Shown here: positions 16,672 through 26,656 of the stretch, piece by piece
Numbering within the stretch: position 1 is the first letter of the stretch
Layout: every line of letters begins with the position of its first letter
Assembly: GCF_007954425.1 (NCBI RefSeq)
Contig: NZ_CP042345.1
Span: 2,478,001-2,542,000 of the forward strand
DNA length: 64,000 bases
From: Novosphingobium ginsenosidimutans
GTDB lineage: Bacteria > Pseudomonadota > Alphaproteobacteria > Sphingomonadales > Sphingomonadaceae
Reading direction: 5' to 3'
Notes under the pieces: generated by a model
Databases searched by the model: none
What the model was told of the DNA's origin: nothing
Seen by the model: only the letters and a program-made list of their open reading frames with translations
Translations under genes and position numbers: made by a program

Positions 16672-16849
16672 CAGATGTCTGATCGTGCGCTGCGGTTTAT
16701 CGCGCTAAGGCGCCTGCGGGCCTTGGCCTTGATCGTGGGGCCATCGCCTGCCGCAATCTGTGTAGCCCTTTTGCGCAATTGATTTCACCCGCAACCTGTT
16801 TGCGATAGCCGTCCGCCTTGCTAATGCGGATCCGGCAAGAGGAGACCCC

Positions 16850-18016
16850 ATGCGCGCCACCCCAGATTTCGATTTCGCCCTGACCGAAAGCGCCCAGATG
16901 ATTCGCGAGGTCACCGGCCGGTTCGCGGATGAGCAGATTGCCCCGCTCGCCGCCCGCGCCGATGCGGAGGACTGGTTCCCCCGCGCCGAACTGTGGCCGG
17001 CAATGGGCGAGCTGGGCCTGCACGGGATTACCGTGGAAGAGGAATGGGGCGGGCTGGGCCTGGGCTATCTCGATCATGTTATCGCGGTCGAGGAAGTCAG
17101 CAGGGCCTCGGCCTCAATCGGCCTGTCCTACGGCGCTCACTCCAACCTGTGCGTCAACCAGATCCGCCGCTGGGGCAATGATGAGCAAAAGGCGAAGTAC
17201 TTGCCCGGCCTGATCTCGGGCGAACACGTTGGCAGCCTCGCCATGTCGGAAGCCGGGGCCGGCTCGGACGTCGTTTCGATGAAGCTGAAGGCCGACGCAG
17301 TGCAGGGCGGTTACGTGCTCAACGGCACCAAGTTCTGGATCACCAACGCGACCTATGCCGATACGCTGGTGGTCTATGCCAAGACCTCGCCCGAGGCTGG
17401 TTCGCGCGGCATTACGGCTTTCCTGATTGAGCAGGGCGATGAGGGTTTTTCGATCGGCCAGAAGATCGACAAGATGGGCATGCGCGGTAGCCCCACGGCC
17501 GAACTGGTGTTCAACGATTGCTTCATTCCCGAAGACCGGATCATGGGCCCGCTCCACGGCGGCGTCGGCGTGCTGATGAGCGGCCTTGATTACGAGCGCG
17601 TGGTCCTTGCCGGGCTGCAGCTCGGCATCATGCAGGCCTGCCTCGACACGGTCATTCCCTACCTGCGGGAACGCAAGCAGTTCGGCAAGCCGATCGGCGC
17701 GTTCCAGCTGATGCAGGCGAAAGTGGCGGACATGTACGTCGCGCTGCAATCAGCCCGCGCCTATACCTATGCCGTGGCGAAGAGCTGCGATGCCGGGCAG
17801 ACCACCCGCTTCGATGCGGCTGGTGCGATCCTGCTGGCGAGCGAGAATGCCTTCAAGGTGGCGGGCGAGGCCGTTCAGGCGCTGGGCGGCGCTGGCTATA
17901 CCAAGGACTGGCCAGTCGAACGGTACCTGCGCGATGCCAAGCTGCTCGATATCGGCGCCGGGACCAACGAGATCCGCCGCATGCTGATCGGTCGCGAACT
18001 GATCGGGGCGGCTTGA
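16850..18016 (+). CDS. ivd: Isovaleryl-CoA dehydrogenase
   Basis: 388-residue acyl-CoA dehydrogenase that oxidises isovaleryl-CoA to 3-methylcrotonyl-CoA in leucine breakdown, using FAD. FAD/substrate motifs are [10 protein letters not shown] and the FWITNA loop. The catalytic base is E249 in LDYERVVLA; placement on this helix is typical of isovaleryl-CoA dehydrogenases, whereas most acyl-CoA dehydrogenases carry it near residue 376. The C-terminal [28 protein letters not shown] is canonical. ATG 16850 follows GAGGAG. It opens a three-gene operon with the methylcrotonyl-CoA carboxylase subunits and touches the next gene (TGATG), which supports the substrate call. Confidence 0.95.
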   Translation: MRATPDFDFALTESAQMIREVTGRFADEQIAPLAARADAEDWFPRAELWPAMGELGLHGITVEEEWGGLGLGYLDHVIAVEEVSRASASIGLSYGAHSNLCVNQIRRWGNDEQKAKYLPGLISGEHVGSLAMSEAGAGSDVVSMKLKADAVQGGYVLNGTKFWITNATYADTLVVYAKTSPEAGSRGITAFLIEQGDEGFSIGQKIDKMGMRGSPTAELVFNDCFIPEDRIMGPLHGGVGVLMSGLDYERVVLAGLQLGIMQACLDTVIPYLRERKQFGKPIGAFQLMQAKVADMYVALQSARAYTYAVAKSCDAGQTTRFDAAGAILLASENAFKVAGEAVQALGGAGYTKDWPVERYLRDAKLLDIGAGTNEIRRMLIGRELIGAA

Positions 18017-19617
18017 TGAGCGCGCCGGTCATCGCAACCACGCTGAACGTCGACGATCCGCAGGCCAAGGCCCGCGCAGCGCACAACCGGGCGCTGGCGC
18101 AGGAGTTGCGCGCCAGGGTGGCGCATGCGGCGCTCGGCGGGGACGAGAAGAGCCGTGAACGCCACACCAGCCGTGGCAAGCTTCTGCCGCGCGAGCGGGT
18201 CGAACGGCTGCTCGATCCGGGCTCTCCTTTGCTCGAAATCGGGCAGCTCGCGGCAAATGGTGTCTATGGCGAGGATATCCCCGGCGCCGGGATCATCACC
18301 GCGATCGGGCGCGTTTCAGGCCGCCAGTGCATGATCGTCGCCAATGATGCGACGGTGAAGGGCGGCACCTACTATCCGCTGACGGTCAAGAAGCACCTGC
18401 GCGCGCAGGAGATTGCCGAGGCCAATCACTTGCCCTGCATCTATCTGGTCGACAGCGGCGGCGCCAACCTGCCGCACCAGGCCGAGGTCTTCCCGGATCG
18501 CGATCATTTCGGCCGGATTTTCTTCAACCAGGCCAATATGAGTGCCAAGGGCATTCCGCAGATTGCCTGCGTCATGGGATCCTGCACCGCCGGCGGGGCC
18601 TATGTCCCGGCGATGTCGGACGAAACGGTGATCGTCCGCAACCAGGGCACAATCTTCCTGGCCGGGCCGCCGCTGGTGAAGGCTGCGACCGGCGAGGAAA
18701 TCAGCGCCGAAGACCTGGGCGGCGGCGATCTGCACGCCCGCAAGTCGGGCGTGGTCGATCACCTGGCTGAGAACGACGAGCACGCGCTGACCATCGTTCG
18801 CGATATCATCTCCCATCTTGGCCCGCGCCACGATCACGGCCTGCCGCTGATGGAGCCGCGCGCGCCGAAGTACGATGCGGAGGAACTCTACGCCGTAGTC
18901 CCGGACGATGTCCGCGCGCCCTATGACGTGCACGAAGTGATCGCCCGGCTGGTCGATGGCAGCGAGTTCCACGAGTTCAAGGCGCATTACGGCAGCACGC
19001 TGGTTTGCGGCTTTGCCCATATCTGGGGCATGCCGGTGGCAATTCTGGCCAACAACGGCGTGCTGTTCAGCGAAAGCGCCGTGAAGGGCGCGCACTTCAT
19101 CGAGCTCGCCTGCCAGCGCAAGATCCCGCTGTTGTTCTTGCAGAACATCTCGGGTTTTATGGTTGGCGGCAAATACGAGGCGGAAGGCATCGCCAAACAC
19201 GGAGCCAAGCTGGTGACGGCGGTTGCCACCGCCACTGTCCCCAAGATCACCGTCCTGATCGGCGGCAGCTTTGGCGCCGGAAATTACGGCATGTGCGGCC
19301 GCGCCTATTCGCCGCGCTTCCTCTTCACCTGGCCCAATGCTCGCATTTCGGTGATGGGCGGTGAACAGGCTGCATCGGTCCTGGCAACCGTCCACCGCGA
19401 TGCCGCCAAGTGGACGCCGGAAGAGGCCGAGGCTTTCAAGAACCCGATCCGCCAGAAGTACGAGGACGAGGGTAATCCCTATTACGCGACGGCGCGGATG
19501 TGGGATGACGGGGTGATCGACCCGGCCCAGACGCGGGATGTGCTGGGGCTCGCGCTGGCCGCCGCGCTTGAAGCGCCGATGCCGGATCGTCCGGCATTCG
19601 GCGTGTTCCGGATGTGA
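18016..19617 (+). CDS. mccB: Methylcrotonyl-CoA carboxylase beta subunit (carboxyltransferase)
   Basis: 533-residue carboxyltransferase with the crotonase-like N and C halves. It transfers CO2 from biotin on MccA to 3-methylcrotonyl-CoA. Visible are [21 protein letters not shown], the acyl-CoA pocket [16 protein letters not shown], and the biotin-binding [25 protein letters not shown] with [16 protein letters not shown]. The residue pattern fits MccB rather than propionyl-CoA carboxylase beta, and the operon with ivd agrees. The ATG at 18016 shares a base with the ivd stop, so the genes are translationally coupled. Confidence 0.95.
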   Translation: MSAPVIATTLNVDDPQAKARAAHNRALAQELRARVAHAALGGDEKSRERHTSRGKLLPRERVERLLDPGSPLLEIGQLAANGVYGEDIPGAGIITAIGRVSGRQCMIVANDATVKGGTYYPLTVKKHLRAQEIAEANHLPCIYLVDSGGANLPHQAEVFPDRDHFGRIFFNQANMSAKGIPQIACVMGSCTAGGAYVPAMSDETVIVRNQGTIFLAGPPLVKAATGEEISAEDLGGGDLHARKSGVVDHLAENDEHALTIVRDIISHLGPRHDHGLPLMEPRAPKYDAEELYAVVPDDVRAPYDVHEVIARLVDGSEFHEFKAHYGSTLVCGFAHIWGMPVAILANNGVLFSESAVKGAHFIELACQRKIPLLFLQNISGFMVGGKYEAEGIAKHGAKLVTAVATATVPKITVLIGGSFGAGNYGMCGRAYSPRFLFTWPNARISVMGGEQAASVLATVHRDAAKWTPEEAEAFKNPIRQKYEDEGNPYYATARMWDDGVIDPAQTRDVLGLALAAALEAPMPDRPAFGVFRM

Positions 19618-19628
19618 TGGAGGAATTG

Positions 19629-21488
19629 ATGATCAACTCCCTCCTCATCGCAAATCGTGGCGAAATCGCTTGCCGGATCATCCGCACGGCGCGCGCAATG
19701 GGTATCCGCACTATTGCGGTCTATTCGGATGCTGATGCGAAGGCGCTGCACGTTCGCCACGCTGATGAGGCCGTGCATATTGGCCCGTCACCGGCGCGCG
19801 AAAGTTATCTGTTGGGCGAGAAGATCATTGCCGCCGCAAAAGCTACCGGAGCCGAGGCGATCCATCCCGGTTATGGCTTCCTGTCCGAAAATGCTGCCTT
19901 TGCGCAGGCGGTGATCGATGCCGGACTGATCTGGGTCGGCCCCAAGCCGGCTTCGATCGAGGCGATGGGACTGAAGGATGCCGCCAAGCAGCTGATGGCG
20001 GCAGCTGGCGTACCGGTTACCCCGGGCTATCTGGGCGAAAATCAGGACCCGCCCTTCCTGGCGCAGCAGGCTGCCGAGATCGGCTGTCCGGTGCTGATCA
20101 AGGCTGTGGCGGGTGGCGGCGGCAAGGGGATGCGGCTGGTCGAGAAGGCCGACGACTTCGCCGATAGCCTCGCTTCCTGCCAGCGCGAGGCCAGCGCCTC
20201 GTTCGGCAACGCCCACGTGCTGATCGAGAAGTACATCCAGCGCCCGCGCCACATCGAAGTGCAGGTGTTCGGCGATAGCCACGGCAACATCGTGCACCTG
20301 TTCGAACGCGATTGTTCGCTCCAGCGCCGCCATCAGAAAGTGATTGAGGAAGCCCCGGCGCCGGGAATGGATGAAGCAACCCGCGCCGAGCTTTGCGCTG
20401 CTGCTGTCCGCGCGGCCAAGGCGGTCAACTACGAAGGCGCCGGCACGATCGAGTTCATCGCAGATGCGTCTGAAGGCCTGCGCGCCGACCGGATCTGGTT
20501 CATGGAAATGAACACCCGCCTGCAGGTGGAGCATCCGGTTACCGAAGAGATCACCGGCGTCGATCTTGTTGAATGGCAATTGCGGGTGGCGAGCGGGGAG
20601 CCGCTGCCGCTGCGGCAGGATGAACTGAGCATCAATGGCTGGGCGATGGAAGCGCGGCTCTATGCCGAGGATCCGGCGAAAGGGTTCTTGCCCGCCATTG
20701 GGCCGCTTGAGCATTTGCGCTTCGGCGACGATCTGCGGATTGACACCGGGATCGAAGAAGGGGGCGCAGTCTCGCCCTTTTATGATCCGATGATCGCGAA
20801 ACTCATTGCACGCGGCACCAACCGGGACGAAGCAATCCAAACGCTTCTGCAAGGCGTCGATGAGACTGAAGTTTGGCCGGTTCGGACCAATGCGGGGTTC
20901 CTCGGCTTGTTGCTTGAGCATCCTCAATTCCAGTCTGGCGATGTTGATACAAGCCTGATCGGGCGTGATCTTGATGTGCTGGTCCATGCGCCAGCACCCG
21001 ACGCGGAAGAACTGGCCGAAGCGGCGGCCTTGCTGGCCGCAAGCCCGGGAACAGGGCCCTGGTCCGCCGCACTTGGCTTTCGGGCCAACTCTGCACCACG
21101 CGCCGAAGTTCGGCTGGTTGACGATGGTGGTGCGTTGCACATTGTCGCTGTGGACGAAGTCGAAGCGGACACTCCTGCCAGCGAAGTGCTGACCTTCAAC
21201 GCCGGGTTTGCCCGTCGCTATAGCCTGGAACGGGTCGATGGCGGTGGCCACCACTCCGCCCATGACGGCGACATTCTCTCGCCCATGCCGGGCAAGATCA
21301 TTGCAGTCGAGGTGACCCAGGGTCAGGCTGTCACCAAGGGCCAGAAGCTGCTGACGCTTGAGGCGATGAAGATGGAGCACACCCTGGTGGCTCCGTTCGA
21401 CGGCGTGGTGGCGGAACTTTCGGCCGTGGCCGGGTCGCAGGTGCAGGTCGAGGCTTTGCTGGCACGGATCGAGCCGCAGGGCGACTGA
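19629..21488 (+). CDS. mccA: Methylcrotonyl-CoA carboxylase alpha subunit (biotin carboxylase + carrier)
   Basis: About 619 residues. The N-terminal biotin carboxylase domain ([68 protein letters not shown]) is followed by a BT linker domain and a C-terminal biotinyl domain with EAMKMEH, biotin on K581. Together with MccB it makes 3-methylglutaconyl-CoA. The start ATG 19629 follows GGAGG with five-base spacing; GTG 19614 and ATG 19617 in the same frame lack it. It ends the operon: the hydratase (liuC) and HMG-CoA lyase (liuE) often found here are absent from the window. Confidence 0.95.
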   Translation: MINSLLIANRGEIACRIIRTARAMGIRTIAVYSDADAKALHVRHADEAVHIGPSPARESYLLGEKIIAAAKATGAEAIHPGYGFLSENAAFAQAVIDAGLIWVGPKPASIEAMGLKDAAKQLMAAAGVPVTPGYLGENQDPPFLAQQAAEIGCPVLIKAVAGGGGKGMRLVEKADDFADSLASCQREASASFGNAHVLIEKYIQRPRHIEVQVFGDSHGNIVHLFERDCSLQRRHQKVIEEAPAPGMDEATRAELCAAAVRAAKAVNYEGAGTIEFIADASEGLRADRIWFMEMNTRLQVEHPVTEEITGVDLVEWQLRVASGEPLPLRQDELSINGWAMEARLYAEDPAKGFLPAIGPLEHLRFGDDLRIDTGIEEGGAVSPFYDPMIAKLIARGTNRDEAIQTLLQGVDETEVWPVRTNAGFLGLLLEHPQFQSGDVDTSLIGRDLDVLVHAPAPDAEELAEAAALLAASPGTGPWSAALGFRANSAPRAEVRLVDDGGALHIVAVDEVEADTPASEVLTFNAGFARRYSLERVDGGGHHSAHDGDILSPMPGKIIAVEVTQGQAVTKGQKLLTLEAMKMEHTLVAPFDGVVAELSAVAGSQVQVEALLARIEPQGD

Positions 21489-21516
21489 AGCGAATTTCAA
21501 AAGCTGCCGTGGAAAT

Positions 21517-21593
21517 TGGTCGGGACGAGAGGATTCGAACCTCCGACCCCCACACCCCCAGTGTGATGCGCTACCAGGCTGCGCTACGTCCCG
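21517..21593 (-). tRNA. tRNA-Pro, anticodon GGG
   Basis: Minus-strand cloverleaf: acceptor CGGGACG/CGTCCCG, D stems GCGC/GCGC, anticodon stem TCACA/TGTGG with loop CTGGGGG (anticodon GGG), T arm GGAGG/CCTCT with TTCGAAT, discriminator A and encoded CCA at 21517-21520. It lies between mccA and the yajC operon. The 255 bases from here to yajC hold nothing else I can support. Confidence 0.96.
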
Positions 21594-21848
21594 ACCGGTT
21601 CCTGCCCGCATGGCGGGCTGGGGAGCCGCGCCTATAGGCAGGGTGTGGCATCATGGCAAGCGTACAGCGACAATCGGATCACTGCACAGTTCAAGACCTT
21701 GAACCTGCGCGGACAAGCGCCATCTGCGCCGGGTTCGACGGGTGGCTGCGTTGCTATGGCAGCGGCTTGCTGCTAGTCGCGCGCAATTGCGCCGGGGGCT
21801 CGGGTCCCGGGCGTGGGGCAACCCTATGTCACGAAAGCCGTAACCGCG

Positions 21849-22184
21849 ATGCACACACCGCTTCTTCCCTTCCTTGCCGCCGCTGGCGGTGCTGCCGCCG
21901 AACCGCCGGTCTGGATCCAGTTCCTGCCGCTGGTCGCTATGGTCGTGATCTTTTGGTTCCTGATCCTGCGCCCACAGATGCGCCGTCAGAAGGAGCATCA
22001 AACCAAGCTGGCCGCGATCAAGAAGGGCGATCAGGTGCTGACCGGCGGCGGCCTGATCGGCAAGGTGATCAAGGTTGATGAGAATTACGCCGAGATCGAA
22101 CTAGGTCAGAACATGAAGGTGAAGGCGCTGAAGTCGACCATCGCCGACGTGATCCCGCCGAACGGCACGGCCGCGAACGACTGA
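21849..22184 (+). CDS. yajC: Preprotein translocase accessory subunit YajC
   Basis: 111 residues, the family's normal size. A short N-terminus leads into one membrane segment (PPVWIQFLPLVAMVVIFWFLILRPQ) with the conserved LRPQMRR after it, then a cytoplasmic KOW-like domain with KKGDQVLTGGGLIGKV. YajC forms a complex with SecD and SecF that assists protein export through SecYEG. A GTG 12 codons upstream (21813) is in frame but adds residues not typical of the family. secD begins 31 bases downstream, so this is a yajC-secD-secF operon. Confidence 0.94.
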   Translation: MHTPLLPFLAAAGGAAAEPPVWIQFLPLVAMVVIFWFLILRPQMRRQKEHQTKLAAIKKGDQVLTGGGLIGKVIKVDENYAEIELGQNMKVKALKSTIADVIPPNGTAAND

Positions 22185-22215
22185 TCCGGTCAAAAACTAC
22201 CAAGGCAGGTCCTCG

Positions 22216-23826
22216 ATGCTCGATTTTCCCCGCTGGAAGCAGCTTTGGCTGTGGTCCATTACTCTGTTGGCCTGCCTGGCGGCGCTGCCTTCGCTCCTGT
22301 CGGTCGGCGGGGTGAACCTGCCTGACAGCTTGCCGAGCCCCAAGATCAATCTGGGTCTCGACCTTGCGGGCGGCAGCCACATCCTGCTTGAGGCGAACCC
22401 CGAGCAGGTCAAGCGCCAGCGGCTTGAGACGATGGAAGAGGATGTCCGCGCACGGATGCGCCAGGCTGACCCGGCGATCCGCATCGGCGACATTTCGACC
22501 AAGGACGGCACGGTCAGCTTCATCGTGGCCGACCCGGGCCAGATCGATGCTGCGCGCGAACAGCTGCAAACGTTGACCAGTGGCGCCCAGCTGACGGGCC
22601 AGCGCGATTGGGACCTGCAGGTGCTCGATGGCAACCGGATCGTTCTGCGCCCAACCCAGGCGGGAATTGACCTGGCGATCAGCCAGGCAATGGATACCGC
22701 GACCGAAGTGGTGCGCAAGCGCATCGACGCGCTGGGCACGCGCGAGCCGACGATCATCCGTCAGGGTTCAAACCGCATCGTGGTGCAGGTGCCCGGGCTC
22801 AAGGATCCGGCCGCCTTGAAAAGCCTGCTGGGCCAGACTGCGAAGCTGGAGTTCAAGCTGGTCGACAGCCTGGCCCTGCCGAGCGACGTGGCCCAGGGTA
22901 TTGCCCCACCGGGATCGGAAATCGTGCCTTTGGAAGCTGCTCCGGGCTCGAACCAGCCGGCTGGCGCCATTGCCGTCAAGCGCCTTGGCGGCATCAAGGG
23001 CGATCGCCTGACCAATGCCCAGCAGTCCTTTGACCAGCAAACCAACGAACCGGTCGTCACCATCACCTTCGATCAGCAGGGCGGGGCCAAATTTGCCAAG
23101 CTAACAACGGATAATGTTGGCAAGCCCTTTGCGATCATTCTTGACGGCAAGGTGCTGTCCTCGCCTGTGATCAACGAGCCGATTATCGGCGGGACGGCCC
23201 GGATATCGGGCAGCTTCACCATCGAAAGCGCCAACCAGCTGGCCATTGCGCTGCGCTCGGGCGCGCTGCCGGTCGACCTCAAGGTGGTAGAGGAGCGCTC
23301 GGTCGGTCCGGACCTGGGTGCGGACTCGATTGAGAAGGGCGCGATTGCATTCGGCGTTGGCACCCTGGCGCTGATGATCTTCATGCTGATCACCTATGGC
23401 CGCTTCGGGGTCTACACCAACCTCGCGCTGATCATAAACACGCTGATGATCCTGGGGATCATGGCAATCATGAACACCACGCTTACCCTCCCCGGTATCG
23501 CCGGCTTCGTGCTGACAATCGGTGCGGCAGTGGACGCCAACGTGCTGATCAACGAACGTATCCGTGAAGAGCGGGCGCGCGGGCGGCGCGTCGTTAACGC
23601 AGTGGAGATGGGCTATAAGGAAGCCAGCAGCGCCATTTTCGATGGCAATGCGACCAACCTGATTGCTGCCGTGCTGATGTTTGCATTCGGATCCGGCCCG
23701 GTTCGCGGCTTCGCGATCGTGCTGATGATCGGGATCGCCACTTCGGTCTTCACCGCCGTTACCCTGACCCGGATGTGGGTCGCCGGCTGGCTGCGCAGCG
23801 CGCGCCCGTCGGACCTGGTGCTCTGA
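22216..23826 (+). CDS. secD: Protein translocase subunit SecD
   Basis: 536 residues. One TM near the N-terminus, the P1 head with LGLDLAGGSHILLE, the IRQGSNRIVVQVPGLKDP P1-base motif, and five C-terminal TM segments with LRSGALPVDLKVVEERSVGPDLGADSI, LPGIAGFVLTIGAAVDANVLINERIREE. SecD and SecF form an RND-like proton-driven unit that pulls preproteins through SecYEG from the periplasmic side. The Asp in GAAVDANVLI is the proton-relay residue of the family. It follows yajC and precedes secF by 12 bases. All three genes are presumably co-transcribed. Confidence 0.96.
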   Translation: MLDFPRWKQLWLWSITLLACLAALPSLLSVGGVNLPDSLPSPKINLGLDLAGGSHILLEANPEQVKRQRLETMEEDVRARMRQADPAIRIGDISTKDGTVSFIVADPGQIDAAREQLQTLTSGAQLTGQRDWDLQVLDGNRIVLRPTQAGIDLAISQAMDTATEVVRKRIDALGTREPTIIRQGSNRIVVQVPGLKDPAALKSLLGQTAKLEFKLVDSLALPSDVAQGIAPPGSEIVPLEAAPGSNQPAGAIAVKRLGGIKGDRLTNAQQSFDQQTNEPVVTITFDQQGGAKFAKLTTDNVGKPFAIILDGKVLSSPVINEPIIGGTARISGSFTIESANQLAIALRSGALPVDLKVVEERSVGPDLGADSIEKGAIAFGVGTLALMIFMLITYGRFGVYTNLALIINTLMILGIMAIMNTTLTLPGIAGFVLTIGAAVDANVLINERIREERARGRRVVNAVEMGYKEASSAIFDGNATNLIAAVLMFAFGSGPVRGFAIVLMIGIATSVFTAVTLTRMWVAGWLRSARPSDLVL

Positions 23827-23838
23827 GGGAGCCAACCG

Positions 23839-24816
23839 ATGAAACTGCTCAAGCTAGTTCCCGACAACACCAACATCCGCTTCCTGCGCTGGCGCGTGCC
23901 GTTCTACGCGATCAGCCTTCTGCTGATCGCGGCCTCGTGGGGCATGATCCTGACCAAGGGGCTCAACCTGGGGGTCGACTTTGTCGGCGGCCAGATGATC
24001 CGTGTGACCTTCGTCAACACCCCTGCCGCGCCAGTCGCCGAACTGCGCGAGACGGTTGGCAAGCTGGGTTATGGCGAGCCGATCATCCAGCAATTCGGCA
24101 AGCCGAACGAAGTTTCGATCCGGATGCGACTGCCCGAAGGTTCAGCCCAGAACGCCGACCTGGCCGACCAGATGGCGCGCAAGATTACTGCCGCGATCAA
24201 GGCCGATCATACCGATGCGCGGATTGATGGCGTGGATTCGGTCTCGGGTAAGGTTTCGGGCGAGTTGTTCAAGACCGGGATGCAGGCACTGCTTGCAGCC
24301 ATGGTCGCGATCTCGATCTACATCTGGGTCCGGTTCGAATGGCAATTCGGCGTCGGTGCGCTGTTCGCGCTGGTCCACGACGTGTCGCTGACGCTGGGCA
24401 TGTTTGCGCTGACGCAGATGGAGTTTGACCTCAACATCGTTGCCGCGATCCTGACGCTGATCGGCTATTCGCTCAACGACACGATCGTGATCTACGACCG
24501 GATCCGCGAAAACATGAAGAAGTTCCGCAAGATGCCCATGCCGGAACTGCTCGACCTGTCGGTCAATGAAACGCTGAGCCGCACTATGGTGACGTCGTTG
24601 TCGGTGCTGATCACGCTAGTCGCGTTGCTGCTGCTCGGGCCGAACGTGATCTTCGGCTTTACCGCTGCGATCACGCTGGGGATCTTCGTCGGGACTTACA
24701 GCTCGGTTTACATGGCCGCGCCAATCCTGATCTGGCTGAAGGTCAATCCCAGCAGCTTCGTGCCGACCGAGACCGAAATCGAACGTCAGGAACGGCTGGC
24801 CCGCGAAGGCGCCTAA
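23839..24816 (+). CDS. secF: Protein translocase subunit SecF
   Basis: 325 residues. TM1 (VPFYAISLLLIAASWGMIL) is followed by the LGVDFVGGQMIRV motif, a periplasmic domain with DGVDSVSGKVSGEL, and five further TM segments carrying YIWVRFEWQFGVGALFALVHD and IGYSLNDTIVIYDRIREN. It partners SecD in late steps of protein export. ATG 23839 has GGGAG upstream. It is the last gene of yajC-secD-secF. Its TAA overlaps the stop of the convergent glycosyltransferase gene by four bases, so no room is left for a separate terminator between them. Confidence 0.96.
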   Translation: MKLLKLVPDNTNIRFLRWRVPFYAISLLLIAASWGMILTKGLNLGVDFVGGQMIRVTFVNTPAAPVAELRETVGKLGYGEPIIQQFGKPNEVSIRMRLPEGSAQNADLADQMARKITAAIKADHTDARIDGVDSVSGKVSGELFKTGMQALLAAMVAISIYIWVRFEWQFGVGALFALVHDVSLTLGMFALTQMEFDLNIVAAILTLIGYSLNDTIVIYDRIRENMKKFRKMPMPELLDLSVNETLSRTMVTSLSVLITLVALLLLGPNVIFGFTAAITLGIFVGTYSSVYMAAPILIWLKVNPSSFVPTETEIERQERLAREGA

Positions 24817-25994
24817 GCGCCGGCCAGGCGCCGCCAGTGCTCCACGAGCGCGGCGGCATTGGCCTGCCAGCTCATCCCTGCGACGGCTTCCTGGACCCGC
24901 TCGGGTGAGGAACGTTCGGCCAGCAGGGCACTGACGGCAGCGGCGATGGCCGAGCCGTCGCGTGGGACCAGTCGGCCCCAGTCGGGATCGGTGATCAATT
25001 CCTGTGCGCCGGGGATCGGCGTGGTCACGACCGGCGTGCCGCAAGCCAGCGCCTCGACCCAGGCATTGGCCAGGCCTTCGCTGCTTGAGGGCAGGACCAG
25101 GACATCGGCGGCGTTGAGCAGGACCGGCAATTCAGCGTGCGGCACTGCGCCCAGGAAACGGACCCGCTCGGCCACGCCCAGCTGCGCTGCGAGGCGGTGC
25201 AGCATCGCCTCATCGTCGCCCTTACCGGCGATCAGCAGGATTGCCCCAGGGAGTTTCGCCAACGCTTCGATTGCATAGCGTTGGCCCTTGCGCGGGATTA
25301 GGGCGCCGACGGTCGCCAGTACCGGCTTGTCACGCGGCAGGCCCAGCTGGTCGCGGCACAATCGGCGATCGTAAGGCCGGAACAGGTCGGCATCGAGACC
25401 GGTCCGGTGCAGCGTGATCTTCTCGCGCGGCATGCCCAGCGCCGTCATATCGTCAATCAGGCCGTTGGAAACGGCGAGGAGGCCGGTGGCTCGGCGGCCG
25501 GCCTTGCGCACCTGCGCCGCGGTGGCGCGCTGGCGCCCCCAATGCTGGATGTCCGCGCCGCGCGCCTTGATTGAGACGGGCAGGCCGAGCACGGCGGCGA
25601 TCCGCACGGCGGCGTAGCCATCGGGGTGGAAGAACTGGGCATCGACCAGATTGAACTTCTGCTCGGCATGAAGTCGCCGAACGAGTGGCAGGACGGCGCG
25701 AACGATGGCGCCGGCATTGAACCGTGCGCCCACCATTGGCAGCAGGCTGAAGCGCGGGCGAAGTACGTTTACACCACTGCGGTGCTCACGTTCGGGCAGG
25801 TCGCGCAGCTGCCGATAGCGCGGGTGGAGCGAGAGCGGGAAGGGCGGCAGGCCGATGGGGTTGACCAAGGTCAGATCGACATCGCCGCGCTTGGCCACGG
25901 CCTGCATCTGTCGCTCAACAAACACGCCAAAATTGGGGGTATGTTCGTTTGGATAGAGCGTGCTGATCGACAGCACGCGCAAGGGCCGCGTCAC
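24813..25994 (-). CDS. Glycosyltransferase family 4 protein
   Basis: 393 residues of the GT-B fold. The N-terminal half has FGVFVERQMQAVAKRGDVDLTLV; the C-terminal half has the GT4 donor-binding pattern: VGALIPRKGQRYAIEALAKL, LIAGKGDDEAMLHRLA, RVRFLGAVPHAELPVLLNAADVLVLPS and SEGLANAWVEALACGTPVVTT with the EX7E glutamates. It transfers a sugar from a nucleotide donor to an unknown acceptor, perhaps in envelope polysaccharide synthesis. The start is GTG 25994, overlapping the stop of the upstream XRE gene by four bases (GTGA), so the two are coupled. Confidence 0.88.
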   Translation of the reverse strand: MTRPLRVLSISTLYPNEHTPNFGVFVERQMQAVAKRGDVDLTLVNPIGLPPFPLSLHPRYRQLRDLPEREHRSGVNVLRPRFSLLPMVGARFNAGAIVRAVLPLVRRLHAEQKFNLVDAQFFHPDGYAAVRIAAVLGLPVSIKARGADIQHWGRQRATAAQVRKAGRRATGLLAVSNGLIDDMTALGMPREKITLHRTGLDADLFRPYDRRLCRDQLGLPRDKPVLATVGALIPRKGQRYAIEALAKLPGAILLIAGKGDDEAMLHRLAAQLGVAERVRFLGAVPHAELPVLLNAADVLVLPSSSEGLANAWVEALACGTPVVTTPIPGAQELITDPDWGRLVPRDGSAIAAAVSALLAERSSPERVQEAVAGMSWQANAAALVEHWRRLAGA

Positions 25995-26563
25995 AGCTTG
26001 CGAACCAGCATTTCCGCAACTGCGATCCAGGCCGGGCCATCGATCACCACCTGGCGCGTGCCCGGACCTGGTGGCAGGATGGCAATCCGCTTCTCGTCGC
26101 GATCGATCATCCGTCCAAAGGCAAACCGGCCCCCGGGACGGGGGGCGAGTACATCGCGGTTCAGCAGACGGGCAAAGTGTTCTGGCCCGTGTTGCCGCAG
26201 CCAGACCTGGTCCCCGGCGCGATAGTCTCCCGCGCCCTGCTCGATCGCCAGCGCCACAAGCGGCGCATCCCCGCCCAGCTCGGTCGGCAGTATCGCATCG
26301 CGCGGTGCTGGCAGGGCTTCGGCGCCGTTCTCGGTAAAGCGGGCGATGTAGCGGGGCTGCTCGCTTTCTGCTCCGCGCACCAGCAGTTCGGGTTCCACTT
26401 CCAGCGCGGCAGCGATCTTGTTCATCCAGGCGAGCGAAAGCTGCCGCATCCCGGTTTCGAGTCGGCCGATCGTCTGGGCCGTGGTTGGCGGCGAACAGCG
26501 CTCCGCCACGTCAGCCAAGGTCAGGCCCTTCTGCTTGCGGATGTCACGGATGCGGTTGATCAC
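25991..26563 (-). CDS. XRE-family transcriptional regulator
   Basis: About 190 residues. The N-terminus is an HTH_3 domain: INRIRDIRKQKGLTLADVAE then TTAQTIGRLETGMRQLSLAWMNKIAAALEVEPELL. The remaining 110 residues form a beta-rich C-terminal part without a motif I recognise, possibly a cupin-like or SH3-like sensor (GDYRAGDQVWLRQHG). GTG 26563 follows GAGGTG; a TTG four codons upstream is also in frame. It is coupled to the glycosyltransferase gene and divergent from DUF6456. A small inverted repeat upstream at 26578-26590 may be its operator. Confidence 0.85.
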   Translation of the reverse strand: MINRIRDIRKQKGLTLADVAERCSPPTTAQTIGRLETGMRQLSLAWMNKIAAALEVEPELLVRGAESEQPRYIARFTENGAEALPAPRDAILPTELGGDAPLVALAIEQGAGDYRAGDQVWLRQHGPEHFARLLNRDVLAPRPGGRFAFGRMIDRDEKRIAILPPGPGTRQVVIDGPAWIAVAEMLVRKL

Positions 26564-26577
26564 GGTGCACCTCAATT

Positions 26578-26590
26578 AACCAGATTGGTT
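26578..26590. promoter_or_regulatory. Inverted repeat AACCA-N3-TGGTT in the XRE/DUF6456 divergent region
   Basis: A perfect 5-bp dyad with a 3-base spacer, 15 bases upstream of the XRE start, inside an AT-rich patch. Size and position suit the operator of a small HTH dimer. TTAACCA at its left edge also resembles a CtrA half-site (TTAACCAT). Confidence 0.35.
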
Positions 26591-26656
26591 TTTCTGCTTT
26601 CCTACACATCGCCATATTTGGCAAGCTGCGAATCGGTTGAATCACAGGAGGCGCGC

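Noticed and set aside
19788..21611. A 607-codon open frame antisense to mccA and across tRNA-Pro(GGG).
   Set aside because: mccA is a full-length known enzyme in the other strand. The antisense frame has no recognisable domain, crosses a tRNA gene and is a usual by-product of GC-rich codon bias.
26177..26656. An N-terminal extension of the DUF6456 frame across the XRE gene.
   Set aside because: It is antisense to the XRE coding sequence and does not resemble any DUF6456 N-terminus. The AGGAGG at 26646 marks a later start.
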